Numbered from the stretch's first letter, positions 52,254 through 62,155 are shown. The stretch is 64,000 nucleotides of DNA from Chryseobacterium vrystaatense (GCF_000737765.1 NZ_JPRI01000004.1:62001-126000); one strand, 5' to 3'. Notes: generated from the letters alone by a model not told the origin. Made by a program: numbers and translations.

Positions 52254-52522
52254 AGTTGGAAATTAGAGGTTAAAAAATGAGAAGAGCGTTTTTTCTCTGA
52301 CATTACAGACAGATTCAGCAATAAACAGACCATCATGCACCGGTGCAGTCTTGTGGCTGTTTTTCATTGCCTCGGATTTTTGCTTTGCAAAAATCCAGCT
52401 GGGAATTTGGGTCATAAAATAAGTAATCAGCACAAAAATTTGACACCACATCACGAACATGAGCCCATAATCTACGAGCAGATAAAGCAATTTATCGCGG
52501 TTAAATTTATAATTCTAAAACT

Positions 52523-54973
52523 CTAAAATCCTTTCTTCCTTGCCTGTTCCACCATCCGTTTGATTCTTGTATCCAAACTTTCACTGGAAAGGGTCTGTCT
52601 CAGGCTGTCTACTTTGATAGGGAAACTTAATGGGGTAAAGGTATTGGAGTATTTTAAAATAATTTTTGATTTTTCAATTCTCTTAAAAGCTTCCACCAGC
52701 CGCTGTTCCTGAAGCTGCATATTGAAAACTTCAGTATAGGCCTGTCTGACAAGGAAATGATTCGGATCATGATCTTCCAGAACTTTGAAAATCAGTCCGG
52801 CTGAGCTCTGTAATGATTTGTTGGACCGCTGTTTTCCCGCATAGTTCTGAATAACCATTCCTGAAATTACGGCAATATCTCTGAATTTTCTTCTTGCCAT
52901 TTCTGCGGAGTTGATACTGGCTATAACATCGTTCATGAGGTTGTCACGGGACAGAATTTTATGGAGATGATCTTCGTTCAATGGAATTTCTTTATCGCTG
53001 AACAGTTCAAAGCCATAGTCATTCATCGCCATTGAAAACGAGATGGGAGCCAGTTTTGAAATGCGGTAAGCGATAAGTGCGGCCATTACCTCGTGTACCA
53101 AACGGCCTTCGAATGGGTACATAAAGAGATGATAACCTTCCCGGTTTTTAATGAGTTCTGTAAGAAATTCATCTTCTTTGGGAATGTGGGAATTTTTTTC
53201 CTGACTGGTTAATAACGGATGTAGAAATTTCAATTCTTTTTCTGAGGCTTTCGGGTTTAAGGCATGCGATAATTTTTCTCTTAAAAAATGTCCCAAATTA
53301 GAGCTTAAAGGCAGTCTCCCTCCCAAATAACTCGGTGCTATTGCCCTTCCTTTTGCCGCGCGTACATAAACCGTCATATCTTTAATCATAGCCACTTCTA
53401 ACGTCCGCCCGGCCAAAATAAATTTCTCTTCTTTTTTTAATTTTGAAATAAAATATTCTTCTACCATTCCGATATAGCCGCCGGAAATAAATTTTACTTT
53501 AAGCATGGCATCACTTACGATAACGCCCATATTCATACGGTGGAGCATAGCGATCTTCCGCGAGGTCACTTTATAAAGACCATCTTCCATGATAACAATC
53601 TTATGAAATTCTTCATAACTTTTTAAAACACTTCCGCCAATGGTCAGAAATTCCAGAATACTTTTCCATTCCTCTGTGGTCATTTCCTGAAAAGCAAAAA
53701 CTTTTTTAATCCTTTCGTAGGTTTCTTCCGGATAGAATCCATCACCGACTGCCAGAGTCATCAGAAACTGAACCAGTACATCGAAGCATAAAACCTGTGG
53801 TTCGCGGGGTTCTATGACTTTCTGTTTTACAGCCTCTTTCAGAGCTGCTACTTCAATCAGTTCCAGAGAATGGGTTGGAACGCAGTAGATTTTAGAGGTT
53901 TCAAAAGGGGAGTGTCCACTTCGTCCGGCCCGTTGCAGAAATCTTGCGACTCCTTTTGCCGAACCAATCTGGATTACCGTATCTACGGGCTTAAAGTCGA
54001 TCCCAAGATCTAAAGATGAGGTGGAGACCACAGCTTTCAGTTTTCCGGCACTTAAATTTTCTTCGATCCAGATTCTGAGATGAGCATCAATGGAGCTGTG
54101 GTGGATCGCAATCTGGCCTGCAAAATCGGGATAAGCATCCAGCAGCAACTGATACCACATTTCGCTTTGGCTTCGCGTATTGGTAAATACAATGGTTGAT
54201 TTTGAACCGAGAATAATGGGTACAATCTTATCCGCTAATTTAGCTCCTAAATGTCCGGCCCAGGGTAGAATGTCAAGTTCATCAGGAATAACCGGTAGAA
54301 TATCTATTTTTTTATGCTCTTTTGCGGTGATCTTTGTTTTTTTGATGTCATATGGAATGAGAACATCCATGGCTTCATCCAGGTTTCCGATCGTTGCTGT
54401 AATTCCCCAGATCTTTATTTTCGGAACATATTTTCTCAGTTGAGAAATTCCGAGTTCTACCATGACACCCCTTTTTGAGCCTAATAATTCATGCCATTCG
54501 TCGACAGCAATACATTTCGTATCCTGAAAAAAGCGCATGTGATTTTTCTGGCCCAAAAGCAGGTGGAGACTTTCCGGAGTTACCACAAGGATTTCCGGCA
54601 TATTTCTGACCTGCTGCTGTTTTACCTTCTGATCAGTATCTCCGTTCCTGACCCCCACCGTCCAGTCGAGCCCGATTTCATTCATGGCTTCCTGCATCGC
54701 CTTGGCAATATCCTTAGATAAAGAACGAAGGGGAGTGATCCAGATCATCTTCAGTCCCTTTTTGTAGTGTTGGGGATGATTCATAAAATCTGAAACGAGA
54801 GCCAGAAAAACAGAAAATGTCTTTCCGAATCCTGTAGGTGCAATCACCATTCCGCTGTATCCGCTTCCAAATTTCTGCCATGTATCGGTCTGAAATTTGA
54901 AAGGAGCAATGCCTTTATCCGCCATCCATTGCTGTATGACTTTGAACCCGTCGCTATTTTCAAATGTTTTCAA
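52523..54973 (-). CDS. Ligase-associated DNA damage response DEXH box helicase
   Basis: An 816-residue Lhr-like helicase. The start codon is TTG at 54973, 1 nt after the ligase stop. Motifs in order are APTGFGKTFSVFLAL (Walker A), DEWHELLGSKRG (DEXH), ITATIG, STSSLDLGIDFKPVD and FLQRAGRSGHSPFE, then a long C-terminal Lhr-type region. It unwinds DNA or RNA/DNA during repair, with the adjacent ligase and nucleases. Confidence 0.93.
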   Translation of the reverse strand: MKTFENSDGFKVIQQWMADKGIAPFKFQTDTWQKFGSGYSGMVIAPTGFGKTFSVFLALVSDFMNHPQHYKKGLKMIWITPLRSLSKDIAKAMQEAMNEIGLDWTVGVRNGDTDQKVKQQQVRNMPEILVVTPESLHLLLGQKNHMRFFQDTKCIAVDEWHELLGSKRGVMVELGISQLRKYVPKIKIWGITATIGNLDEAMDVLIPYDIKKTKITAKEHKKIDILPVIPDELDILPWAGHLGAKLADKIVPIILGSKSTIVFTNTRSQSEMWYQLLLDAYPDFAGQIAIHHSSIDAHLRIWIEENLSAGKLKAVVSTSSLDLGIDFKPVDTVIQIGSAKGVARFLQRAGRSGHSPFETSKIYCVPTHSLELIEVAALKEAVKQKVIEPREPQVLCFDVLVQFLMTLAVGDGFYPEETYERIKKVFAFQEMTTEEWKSILEFLTIGGSVLKSYEEFHKIVIMEDGLYKVTSRKIAMLHRMNMGVIVSDAMLKVKFISGGYIGMVEEYFISKLKKEEKFILAGRTLEVAMIKDMTVYVRAAKGRAIAPSYLGGRLPLSSNLGHFLREKLSHALNPKASEKELKFLHPLLTSQEKNSHIPKEDEFLTELIKNREGYHLFMYPFEGRLVHEVMAALIAYRISKLAPISFSMAMNDYGFELFSDKEIPLNEDHLHKILSRDNLMNDVIASINSAEMARRKFRDIAVISGMVIQNYAGKQRSNKSLQSSAGLIFKVLEDHDPNHFLVRQAYTEVFNMQLQEQRLVEAFKRIEKSKIILKYSNTFTPLSFPIKVDSLRQTLSSESLDTRIKRMVEQARKKGF

Positions 54974-54974
54974 A

Positions 54975-56555
54975 TTATTGGATCAGTTTTTTTATTTCTT
55001 CAAGCTCATCAATTTCATTCACTGTTTTATCTTTACGCCATCTTACAATTCTTGGGAACCTAAGAGCAACGCCGCTTTTATGCCTGCTGCTGAAACCGAT
55101 GCCTTCAAAGGCGATTTCAAAGACAAGTTCTGCTTTTACGGTACGGACAGGACCAAATTTTTCGATGGCATTTTTATTGACAAATCTGCTGACTTCCATA
55201 ATTTCCTTATCGGTCAGTCCTGAATAGGCTTTCGCTATAGTTACCAATGTATCTCCGTTTTTTACGGCAAATGTATAATCCGTGTAATAGGCGCTCCTTC
55301 TGCCACTTCCTTTCTGGGCGTAGATTAAAACGGCGTCAATGGTGAGCGGACTTACTTTCCACTTCCACCAATCGCCCTTTTTCCTTCCGGCATGGTAAGC
55401 TGAGTTTTTCTGTTTCAGCATGAGCCCTTCACTGTTGATATCCCTTGATCCTTCTCTGATGCTGTTCAAATCTTGCCATTCTTCAAAGCTGATGACTTGT
55501 GAAAGTTTGATGTTTTGCGGGGCTTCATTTAAAAGTAATTCTTCAAGCATCGCCCTTCTTGCAGCCATAGATTTTTCGCGCAGATCGTTTCCTTCAAGTT
55601 CCAGCAGATCATAAACAAAGACTTCAATCGGAATGTCGGTCAACATTTTTTTAGTTAAAGTTTTTCTGTTTAATCGCTTCTGTAATTCGTTAAAATTTAA
55701 AACGTTAGAATCCTTTACCGCAAGTATTTCTCCATCTAAAACAAAATTGCCCTTCATAGCCAAAACAGTTTCCTTAATTTCCGGAAACTGATCTGTTACC
55801 AGTTCTTCACCTCTCGACCAGATAAATACTTCATCATTCCTTCTGATGATCTGACCACGGATTCCATCCCATTTGTATTCGATCTGCCAGTCTTCCGGAT
55901 TTCCAAGTTCTTGCAGTTCTTTTTCCAATGGGTAAGCCAGGCAGAAAGGATAGGGTTTTGAATTATCCGGATTGATATTTTCAGCTGAAATAAGCTCCTG
56001 AAATGAAACCTCACCCGGTACCCATTTTCCCATCAGGCTGTGCATCAAAGTACTGGATTCCTGGGAAGAGAATTTGGTAAGGGCATTGATCAGTGTTTTA
56101 TCTGAAACTCCGATTCTGAAACTTCCGCCCAGTAATTTATTAAAGATCAGACGTTCTGTATAATCGAGTCCATTCCATGATTTCAGGACAAATTCTTTTT
56201 TTTCGGTCTCCGACTGATCTTTTAAACTAACGATATCGAGCATCCATTGAGAAAGTGTACGGTCAATCTTTTCCGAGGGAGGAGGTAGGATAAGAGAGAT
56301 CGTTTCTCCAAGGTCTCCCACAGAAGAATAGCTTTCCTGAAAAAGCCAAAATGGCAGTTTTGTGATTTCCAGTGCCCATTCTTTCATATAATTGGTGTTC
56401 ACATTCCTTTTGGGTCTTTTGCCGGTAAAGAGCGCGATGAACCATACTTTATCTTCATCAGGAGCGCGTTCCAGATAGTCAATAATAGCATCTATTTTAG
56501 CATTGGTTTTATTGGTTGTTTCCAAGGCATTGATCAAATCTGCGAAATGTTTCAT
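54975..56555 (-). CDS. ATP-dependent DNA ligase (ligase-associated repair cluster)
   Basis: A 526-residue ATP-dependent ligase. The adenylation Lys is in IEYKWDGIRGQII (about residues 220-232); other motifs are FVLDGEIL, EGLMLKQKNSAYHAGRKKGDWWKWK and the OB-fold segment RKSGVALRFPR-like SSRHKSGVALRFPRIVRWR. It seals nicks in DNA damage repair. It overlaps the exonuclease gene by 4 nt (ATGA). Confidence 0.94.
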   Translation of the reverse strand: MKHFADLINALETTNKTNAKIDAIIDYLERAPDEDKVWFIALFTGKRPKRNVNTNYMKEWALEITKLPFWLFQESYSSVGDLGETISLILPPPSEKIDRTLSQWMLDIVSLKDQSETEKKEFVLKSWNGLDYTERLIFNKLLGGSFRIGVSDKTLINALTKFSSQESSTLMHSLMGKWVPGEVSFQELISAENINPDNSKPYPFCLAYPLEKELQELGNPEDWQIEYKWDGIRGQIIRRNDEVFIWSRGEELVTDQFPEIKETVLAMKGNFVLDGEILAVKDSNVLNFNELQKRLNRKTLTKKMLTDIPIEVFVYDLLELEGNDLREKSMAARRAMLEELLLNEAPQNIKLSQVISFEEWQDLNSIREGSRDINSEGLMLKQKNSAYHAGRKKGDWWKWKVSPLTIDAVLIYAQKGSGRRSAYYTDYTFAVKNGDTLVTIAKAYSGLTDKEIMEVSRFVNKNAIEKFGPVRTVKAELVFEIAFEGIGFSSRHKSGVALRFPRIVRWRKDKTVNEIDELEEIKKLIQ

Positions 56556-57643
56556 GGCTCAGGATTTTCAATGATTTCTTTTTCGGATTCTTCTTCGTCC
56601 TCTCCAAACTGAGTTTGCACGACATCAGCTTTGATTCCGATTTCATTTAAATATTTGGAGAAAATTTCGGTCTGTCCGTGGGTGACGTGTACAATTTCTG
56701 CTTCTGTAGCTTTCACGGCTTGCAAAAGTCCTTTCCAGTCCGCGTGATCGCTCATGGCAAATCCTGCATCAGCACTGCGCCACCTTCGGGCACCACGTAC
56801 CTGCATCCATCCTGAACAGATCGCCGTTGCTGCATCCGGTATTTTTCTGATGATATTGCTGTCCAGTAAAGCTGGTGGAACAATCACAATTTCATGTTGT
56901 ACCTCTTTGGGATTCTCTTTGAAATCAGCAGTTTTGTAGTCCGGAAGGTTAATACCTGCAGATTCAAAGGCTTCATTCAGTTTTCCGATGGAATTGTGTA
57001 CATATATTTTTCCCAGACCTTCTACAGCTTTCATGATACGCTGTGCTTTTCCCAGCGAATATCCTATAAAGACAGATGTTTTCGAATTTTCCTTATTCTT
57101 AAGCACCCAGCTCTGCAGTTTCTGATTAAGTTCCGGAACTTCCAGCCAGTTGTAAATAGGCAATCCGAAAGTACTCTCCGTTACAAACTCATTACATTGA
57201 ACCAGTTCAAAAGGTGTGCTGAGCCCGTCTTCCTGTACTTTATAGTCTCCGGAAATAACGGTGACATATCCTTTGTATTCCAATCTAATCTGCGCTGAAC
57301 CAATAATATGTCCGGCCGGATGCAGTGAAATTTTTACCCCATTGAGGGTAATGGTTTCGCCATATTCCACACTCTGACATTCGATGTCCGGTCCGATTCT
57401 CTGATAAAGTATGGGTTTGGTATAGTGATGACAAAGGTATTTTTTCATTCCCCAGCGGGCATGGTCAGCATGTCCGTGTGTGATGACAGCTAAATCAACG
57501 GGTCTCCAGGGATCGATATAAAATTGACCCTGTGGACAGTAAATCCCCTTTTTTGTGAATGTTATTAATTTCAATGGTGTGATTGGTTTATATTTTACAT
57601 TCAAAAATCCCACCAAATTGGGACGGTCTGTCAATTTTATCAT
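56552..57643 (-). CDS. Ligase-associated DNA damage response exonuclease (MBL fold)
   Basis: A 363-residue metallo-beta-lactamase/beta-CASP nuclease. The zinc motif is in AVITHGHADHARWGM, followed by HPAGHIIGSAQI and SDHADWKGLLQAV. Residues 1-23 are not typical of the family, whose usual start is near LKLITFTKKGIYCPQG; a TTG there (about 57574) may be the true start. It is the first gene of the repair cluster exonuclease-ligase-helicase-PdeM. Confidence 0.9.
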   Translation of the reverse strand: MIKLTDRPNLVGFLNVKYKPITPLKLITFTKKGIYCPQGQFYIDPWRPVDLAVITHGHADHARWGMKKYLCHHYTKPILYQRIGPDIECQSVEYGETITLNGVKISLHPAGHIIGSAQIRLEYKGYVTVISGDYKVQEDGLSTPFELVQCNEFVTESTFGLPIYNWLEVPELNQKLQSWVLKNKENSKTSVFIGYSLGKAQRIMKAVEGLGKIYVHNSIGKLNEAFESAGINLPDYKTADFKENPKEVQHEIVIVPPALLDSNIIRKIPDAATAICSGWMQVRGARRWRSADAGFAMSDHADWKGLLQAVKATEAEIVHVTHGQTEIFSKYLNEIGIKADVVQTQFGEDEEESEKEIIENPEP

Positions 57644-57781
57644 AAAGTATGGTATCTAATAAATCTGTATCAGAATACAGCATACCGCCGTGAACTTCTC
57701 ACCAATAAAACATTGAACCTCTCACCAATAGGTCTGCTTTTGAAATCCTTGAAATTTGTATCTGTAACAATAAGAAACAAA

Positions 57782-58573
57782 ATGAGTAAAACTATTTTAA
57801 TTACAGGTGCAGCAAGCGGTTTCGGAAAAATAGCCGCATTTGATCTGGCCAGAAAAGGGCATAAAGTGATTGCAACAACACAGGTGTATCCACAGATGAG
57901 TGATTTAATTCGTGAAGCGAAAGAACAGGGAGTAGAACTGACGGTGGATAAACTGGATGTAACTAATTCCAGAGATATCGCTTATATTCATCAAAAGTAT
58001 GATATTGATATCCTGATCAGCAATGCCGGTATCATGGAAGGCGGACCGATAGCAGAGCAGCCATTAGAGTTCATCCGTTCCATGTTTGATGTTAATGTTT
58101 TTGGTGGGTTAGAGCTTGCTCAGGGATTTGTTAAGAAATTCATTGAGCAAAAAAAGCCGGGGAAAATTGTATTTACGACTTCAATGGGCGGTTTATGGAC
58201 GGTACCCTATGTGGCTGCATATTGTGCTTCAAAGCATGCCATGGAATCTATTGCAGAAGGTTTAAAAACAGAACTTGCTCCATTCAATATCAAGATTGCG
58301 ACCTGCAATCCGGGAGTTTTTGGAACAGGATTCAATGACAGAGGAGTAGATTCGATCTTCCGGTGGTATGATCCTAAAACAAATTTCACTCCGGAATCTG
58401 CTTTTGATGGTGTGGCCGATTCCCTTGCTCATCAGTTGGATCCTCAGTCTATGGCGGACGTGATCGTTGATGTGGCACTGGATGATCATTCCAATTTCAG
58501 GAATGTACATCCTAAAGAAACCGAAGATTTTGTGAAACAGATTCAGGCAGATGCATGGACCGCAAAAAGCTAA
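57782..58573 (+). CDS. SDR family oxidoreductase
   Basis: About 263 residues from ATG 57782; upstream in-frame starts add a non-conserved segment. It is a short-chain dehydrogenase with ILITGAASGFGKIAAFDLARKGHKVIA (Rossmann TGxxxGxG), LISNAGIMEGG and the catalytic YCASKHA with upstream Ser. The substrate is unknown. It is followed 3 nt later by a GlcG/HbpS gene and then an AraC gene on the same strand. Confidence 0.92.
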   Translation: MSKTILITGAASGFGKIAAFDLARKGHKVIATTQVYPQMSDLIREAKEQGVELTVDKLDVTNSRDIAYIHQKYDIDILISNAGIMEGGPIAEQPLEFIRSMFDVNVFGGLELAQGFVKKFIEQKKPGKIVFTTSMGGLWTVPYVAAYCASKHAMESIAEGLKTELAPFNIKIATCNPGVFGTGFNDRGVDSIFRWYDPKTNFTPESAFDGVADSLAHQLDPQSMADVIVDVALDDHSNFRNVHPKETEDFVKQIQADAWTAKS

Positions 58574-58576
58574 ACA

Positions 58577-58978
58577 ATGAGTATAACCTATAAACAGGCT
58601 TCAAAAGCACTTCAGGCAGCGGTAGAAAAAGCTGAATCCATCAACATCCCCGTAAGCATTGCTGTAGTGGACATGGGTGGACATCTGATGGCATTAGCAA
58701 GACTTGACAGCGTGTATGGTGTTATTGACTTTGCTGTTAAAAAAGCCAGAACTGCGGTGATGTTCGGTATCGACAGTGATATCATGGGAACCATCATTGC
58801 AGGAGCGGATATTCATGGATATGGAATGCTGAATTCCAATGAAGGGCTTCTGACGATTGCAGGTGGAGTAGTGATTAAAGATACTGAAGGGAAAATCATC
58901 GGTGCGGTAGCGTCTTCCGGAGGGACTCCCGAACAGGACAAAGCAATTGCAGGAGCAGGTGCTGCTGTTATGGGTTAA
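58577..58978 (+). CDS. GlcG/HbpS family heme-binding-like protein
   Basis: A 133-residue GlcG/HbpS-like protein: SIAVVDMGGHLMALARLDSVY, GIAGGVVIKD-type LTIAGGVVIKDTEGKIIGAVASSGGTPEQDKAIA. The family binds heme or acts with oxidases; here it has no signal peptide and is co-transcribed with the SDR, which suggests a cofactor or redox partner role. The exact function is unknown. Confidence 0.9.
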   Translation: MSITYKQASKALQAAVEKAESINIPVSIAVVDMGGHLMALARLDSVYGVIDFAVKKARTAVMFGIDSDIMGTIIAGADIHGYGMLNSNEGLLTIAGGVVIKDTEGKIIGAVASSGGTPEQDKAIAGAGAAVMG

Positions 58979-58996
58979 ATTTCAGATATTTGTATC

Positions 58997-59803
58997 ATGG
59001 AGCGTACTTCTCAGATCATATTCGATAAACTGGTGTATTCATGTGCCTTTGAAACATACAGAGGCGATGAAGAATTTATTCCGGATTATTTTCTGGGCTT
59101 TCAGCTGTCCGGTGAAACCCATGCTTTTCACGATAAAGGAAAAACTGTTATTAAAGAAAATACAGTGATTCTGGTTAGAAAAAATCAACTGATACGAACG
59201 GTTAAGCATCCTTCAAAAGACAACAAATATCAGTTTATATCCATCACTCTTGATCAGGAAACGCTTAGGCAGTATTCTGCAGAGAATAAAATTACTGCAG
59301 ATGAAAAATTTGCTGATACTGAACAAAAACTCTTCTTTGAATCTGATGAATTTTTCAGCGGCTATTTTGTTTCCCTTCTGCCTTATATCAACAAAACAAA
59401 GGCAGCAACTTCAAGGTTGATTGTTTTAAAGATTAAAGAAGCAATTGAGTTGATTCTCCAGAGCAATCCGGATTTTAAAAATCTGCTCTTTGATTTTTCG
59501 GAGCCCTACAAAATTGATATCAGGGAATTTATGAATAAGAACTTCATGTTCAATGTACCCGTAGAAACTTTTGCCAGACTTACAGGACGGAGCCTGTCAG
59601 GTTTTAAGCGCGATTTCAGCAAAGCTTTTAACAAGACTCCCAAACTGTGGCTGAAAGAAAAAAGATTGGATGAAGCATACTATCTGATTCGTCATAAAAA
59701 TAAAAAACCGTCAGATATTTATCTTGACCTGGGATTTGAAAATCTTTCCCACTTCTATTATTCGTTCAAACAGAAGTTCGGAATGACAACAGGTGAAATT
59801 TAA
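58997..59803 (+). CDS. AraC family regulator
   Basis: A 268-residue regulator. The N-terminal sensor is diverged; the C-terminal HTHs contain VPVETFARLTGRSLSGFKRDFSKAFNKTPKLWLKE and PSDIYLDLGFENLSHFYYSFKQKFGMT. It lies 18 nt after the GlcG/HbpS gene on the same strand, and a near-match -7 element is seen just upstream, so it may be both read-through and independently transcribed. It probably regulates the SDR-GlcG pair. Confidence 0.85.
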   Translation: MERTSQIIFDKLVYSCAFETYRGDEEFIPDYFLGFQLSGETHAFHDKGKTVIKENTVILVRKNQLIRTVKHPSKDNKYQFISITLDQETLRQYSAENKITADEKFADTEQKLFFESDEFFSGYFVSLLPYINKTKAATSRLIVLKIKEAIELILQSNPDFKNLLFDFSEPYKIDIREFMNKNFMFNVPVETFARLTGRSLSGFKRDFSKAFNKTPKLWLKEKRLDEAYYLIRHKNKKPSDIYLDLGFENLSHFYYSFKQKFGMTTGEI

Positions 59804-59829
59804 TCATAAAAAAACACATCAATAATAAG

Positions 59830-59857
59830 AAAGGAGCAGCTGATCGCTGCTCCTTTT
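59830..59857. terminator. Bidirectional terminator between AraC and PRISE genes
   Basis: 10-bp stem AAGGAGCAGC / GCTGCTCCTT with a 5-nt loop and flanking A and T residues, between convergent genes. Confidence 0.85.
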
Positions 59858-59860
59858 GTT

Positions 59861-60937
59861 TTAAGGGATTAATTTCTCAGCTTTCAGTTTTCCGAAGAGT
59901 TCTTTAAAGGAGTCTTCCGTATTCTGATAGGCTGTAAATCCGAGTTTTCTGCTTTTCGACATATCACACATGACTTCGAGAGGTCTTCCAAGATCAAGGT
60001 CTGTATGCCATGCAGAGGCCAACCTGTCAAGATTATTTTCTTTTAAGCTGTATTTTTCAGCTATGGCTTTCCAGGTTTCTCCTTCATTACTCAATTTGTT
60101 GTCAAGTGGTCTCATGGTTCCGTCAAAATCAACGGCTTCAACTCCGAACCAGTCTGCCAGTCTTTTCCAAAGCCACTTCCATCGGAATACATCTCCATTG
60201 GCGATATTGAATGCCTGATTTTTTGCAGATTCCGTAGTAGAAGCCCACACAAGCTGTTTGGCTAAAATTCTGGCATCCGTCACATCTGAAACACCGTTCC
60301 ATTGTTCTGCTGATCCCGGCCAGATCATTGGCCTTCCGGTTTCTTTGCAGATACTTGCATACACAGCCAGGGTGGTTCCCATATTCATCAGATTGCCCAC
60401 TGCATAGCCAATTACTGTATGAGGCCTGTGAATACTCCAGGTAAATCCATCTCTTTCCGAAGCTTTATATACTTCATCTTCCTGTGCGTAATAAAAATTG
60501 GGGAGAGGAAGTCTCGGATGTTCTTCTCTGACAGGTGTTTCAGGTAGTTTTCCTTCTTTGGCATAAGCTTCAAAAGGCCCTAAATAATGTTTAAGCCCTG
60601 TAACCAGAGCAACATGCTTAACCGACTTTTTTAGAGCCAATACATCCAGCAGGTTTCTGACCAAAGCACTGTTGACGCGGATATTGTCTTCTTCCGTATC
60701 GTTTCGCATCCAGGTCGTGAAATATACATGAGTGGGAGAGATCCCGTCTAAAACTGTATGTAAACTGGCTGTATCAAGCAGATCTGCCTTTACTGGAAGA
60801 AGTTTTGGAATATTATTGTTAGGGGTTCTGGACAGTCCATAGACAGTCCATCCCTGTGAAATGAGTTCTTCAGCCAAATTGCTGCCCGTAATTCCTGTGG
60901 CACCTACAACCAGCGCTATATTTTTTCCATTGTCCAT
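59861..60937 (-). CDS. PRISE-type SDR (progesterone 5-beta-reductase / iridoid-synthase-like)
   Basis: A 358-residue atypical SDR. Rossmann motif VVGATGITGSNLAEEL near the N-terminus, then the PRISE catalytic pair VTGLKHYLGPFE (Lys) and NFYYAQED (Tyr). Members reduce enones using NADPH. Upstream are two Crp/Fnr-type boxes and a -7 element TAATTTTG (60964-60957). It follows the Crp/Fnr regulator gene. Confidence 0.88.
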   Translation of the reverse strand: MDNGKNIALVVGATGITGSNLAEELISQGWTVYGLSRTPNNNIPKLLPVKADLLDTASLHTVLDGISPTHVYFTTWMRNDTEEDNIRVNSALVRNLLDVLALKKSVKHVALVTGLKHYLGPFEAYAKEGKLPETPVREEHPRLPLPNFYYAQEDEVYKASERDGFTWSIHRPHTVIGYAVGNLMNMGTTLAVYASICKETGRPMIWPGSAEQWNGVSDVTDARILAKQLVWASTTESAKNQAFNIANGDVFRWKWLWKRLADWFGVEAVDFDGTMRPLDNKLSNEGETWKAIAEKYSLKENNLDRLASAWHTDLDLGRPLEVMCDMSKSRKLGFTAYQNTEDSFKELFGKLKAEKLIP

Positions 60938-60987
60938 ATTCGTAAAATTTCTTTTACAAAATTACATCGGTATATAGGCTGGAACAC

Positions 60988-61024
60988 TTGATCTGTGTCA
61001 TCTGTTTCTGTTGATCCAGATCAA
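60988..61024. promoter_or_regulatory. Two Crp/Fnr-type boxes before the PRISE gene
   Basis: TTGATCTGTGTCAT (60988-61001) and TTGATCCAGATCAA (61011-61024). The second is a perfect TTGAT-N4-ATCAA Fnr-type box overlapping the end of the Crp/Fnr gene. The first is centred 37.5 nt before the last G of the -7 element at 60957. Confidence 0.65.
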
Positions 61025-61602
61025 GTGTTAAGAGACCATTTTTTACGTATTCTGCTTACGGTTTCAGGAGCAAGCCCCAGATAAGAGGCAATAAGGTTAT
61101 GCGGAACTCTCTTGATGATCTCTGGATTTCTCCGGGCAAGCTGCATGTATTTTTCTTCTGCTGTAAAACTGTTGGAAACCATTAATCTGTAATCTTTTGT
61201 CACCAGGCTGTTTTGGTATAAAATTCTGAAATATCGGTCCATCACAGGAATTTCAAGCATCATTCTTTCATAATCTTCAAGGCTGATCATCAGAACTTCG
61301 GTTTCTTCTACGGCATCGATGTTCAGAACCGCTTTTTCCTGATGAATAAAACTGTTGAAATCAGATATCCACCATCCTTCGAATGCAAACATATTGATCC
61401 TTTCGCTTCCTTTTTCATCCAGAGCATAGGATTTTAGCAACCCTTTACTTACGAAGGAGAGACATTTGCAGATCTCACCTTCCTGCAGCAGGTACTGCTT
61501 TTTGCGCAGTTTTTTCGGAGTGAAAAATGACTGTATCTTTTTTTTATGCTCTTCAGGAAGATCAACTTTGTTTTGAATATGGGAAATAAGGATGTCAAAC
61601 AT
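61021..61602 (-). CDS. Crp/Fnr family regulator (near Crp/Fnr boxes)
   Basis: A 193-residue Crp/Fnr regulator with a CNB-like domain (LLQEGEICKCLSFVSKGLLKSYALDEKGSE) and a winged helix with LIASYLGLAPETVSRIRKKW. The motif PETVSR is typical of TGA half-site recognition. TGAT-N4-ATCA boxes occur near the ends of its gene and upstream of the PRISE gene, suggesting it regulates these genes and itself. Confidence 0.88.
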   Translation of the reverse strand: MFDILISHIQNKVDLPEEHKKKIQSFFTPKKLRKKQYLLQEGEICKCLSFVSKGLLKSYALDEKGSERINMFAFEGWWISDFNSFIHQEKAVLNIDAVEETEVLMISLEDYERMMLEIPVMDRYFRILYQNSLVTKDYRLMVSNSFTAEEKYMQLARRNPEIIKRVPHNLIASYLGLAPETVSRIRKKWSLNT

Positions 61603-61650
61603 CAGGAAAATATTTATTCAAAAATACTACTTTCAAAACATTATCCCATT

Positions 61651-62106
61651 TCATAGATCAAAATCATAGAAATTAATTCCGGCTTCTTCATTTTTAACTT
61701 TCACGACCCTGGTATGCAGCGGATAGAAAATAAATTCTCCCGCACCACGGATTGTAGCATCAAGCAGATGTCCTGCTAAAGCGGTATAATCCTCTCTTCC
61801 TAAAGTGATATGAAGATGAAGCGCACGTTTACCTTCAATCTCGGAAACATTTCCCGAAATATGAGTGACTTCCATCTGTTCTTTAAAGGTCTTATCGACA
61901 TACTTTTTATCTGAAGGTTTGAAAAAGCGCAGGGTAGCTTCATCTACCGCTCCAATACCGGTGACTTCTCCGGCTGTTATATTCTGACTATTAATAAAAT
62001 CAGTCAAAGCATCAACAATACTGGATCGGTCTCTCACACTGACCATATAGATATGGTTCACTTTTCTCGCGGACCAGTTATTTCCTTTGAAATTTTGGAT
62101 TTCCAT
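61651..62106 (-). CDS. PPC (DUF296) domain protein
   Basis: A 151-residue plant-and-prokaryote-conserved domain protein: YMVSVRDRSSIVDALTDFINSQNITAGEVTGIGAVDEATLRFF and HLHITLGREDYTALAGHLLDA. PPC proteins often bind DNA in combination with AT-hooks, which are absent here, so the role may be metabolic or signalling. The end of the gene overlaps a Crp/Fnr-type box at 61654-61667, upstream of the Crp gene. Confidence 0.87.
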   Translation of the reverse strand: MEIQNFKGNNWSARKVNHIYMVSVRDRSSIVDALTDFINSQNITAGEVTGIGAVDEATLRFFKPSDKKYVDKTFKEQMEVTHISGNVSEIEGKRALHLHITLGREDYTALAGHLLDATIRGAGEFIFYPLHTRVVKVKNEEAGINFYDFDL

Positions 62107-62155
62107 AGCATTTACCTTTAAATATTGTTGTTAAAATGATACCCTTATTTTCCGT

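Noticed and set aside
52263..52490. 75-codon minus-strand frame between the helicase and PdeM genes
   Set aside because: No recognised motif and a poor start context; hydrophobic N-terminus could be chance. Not called.
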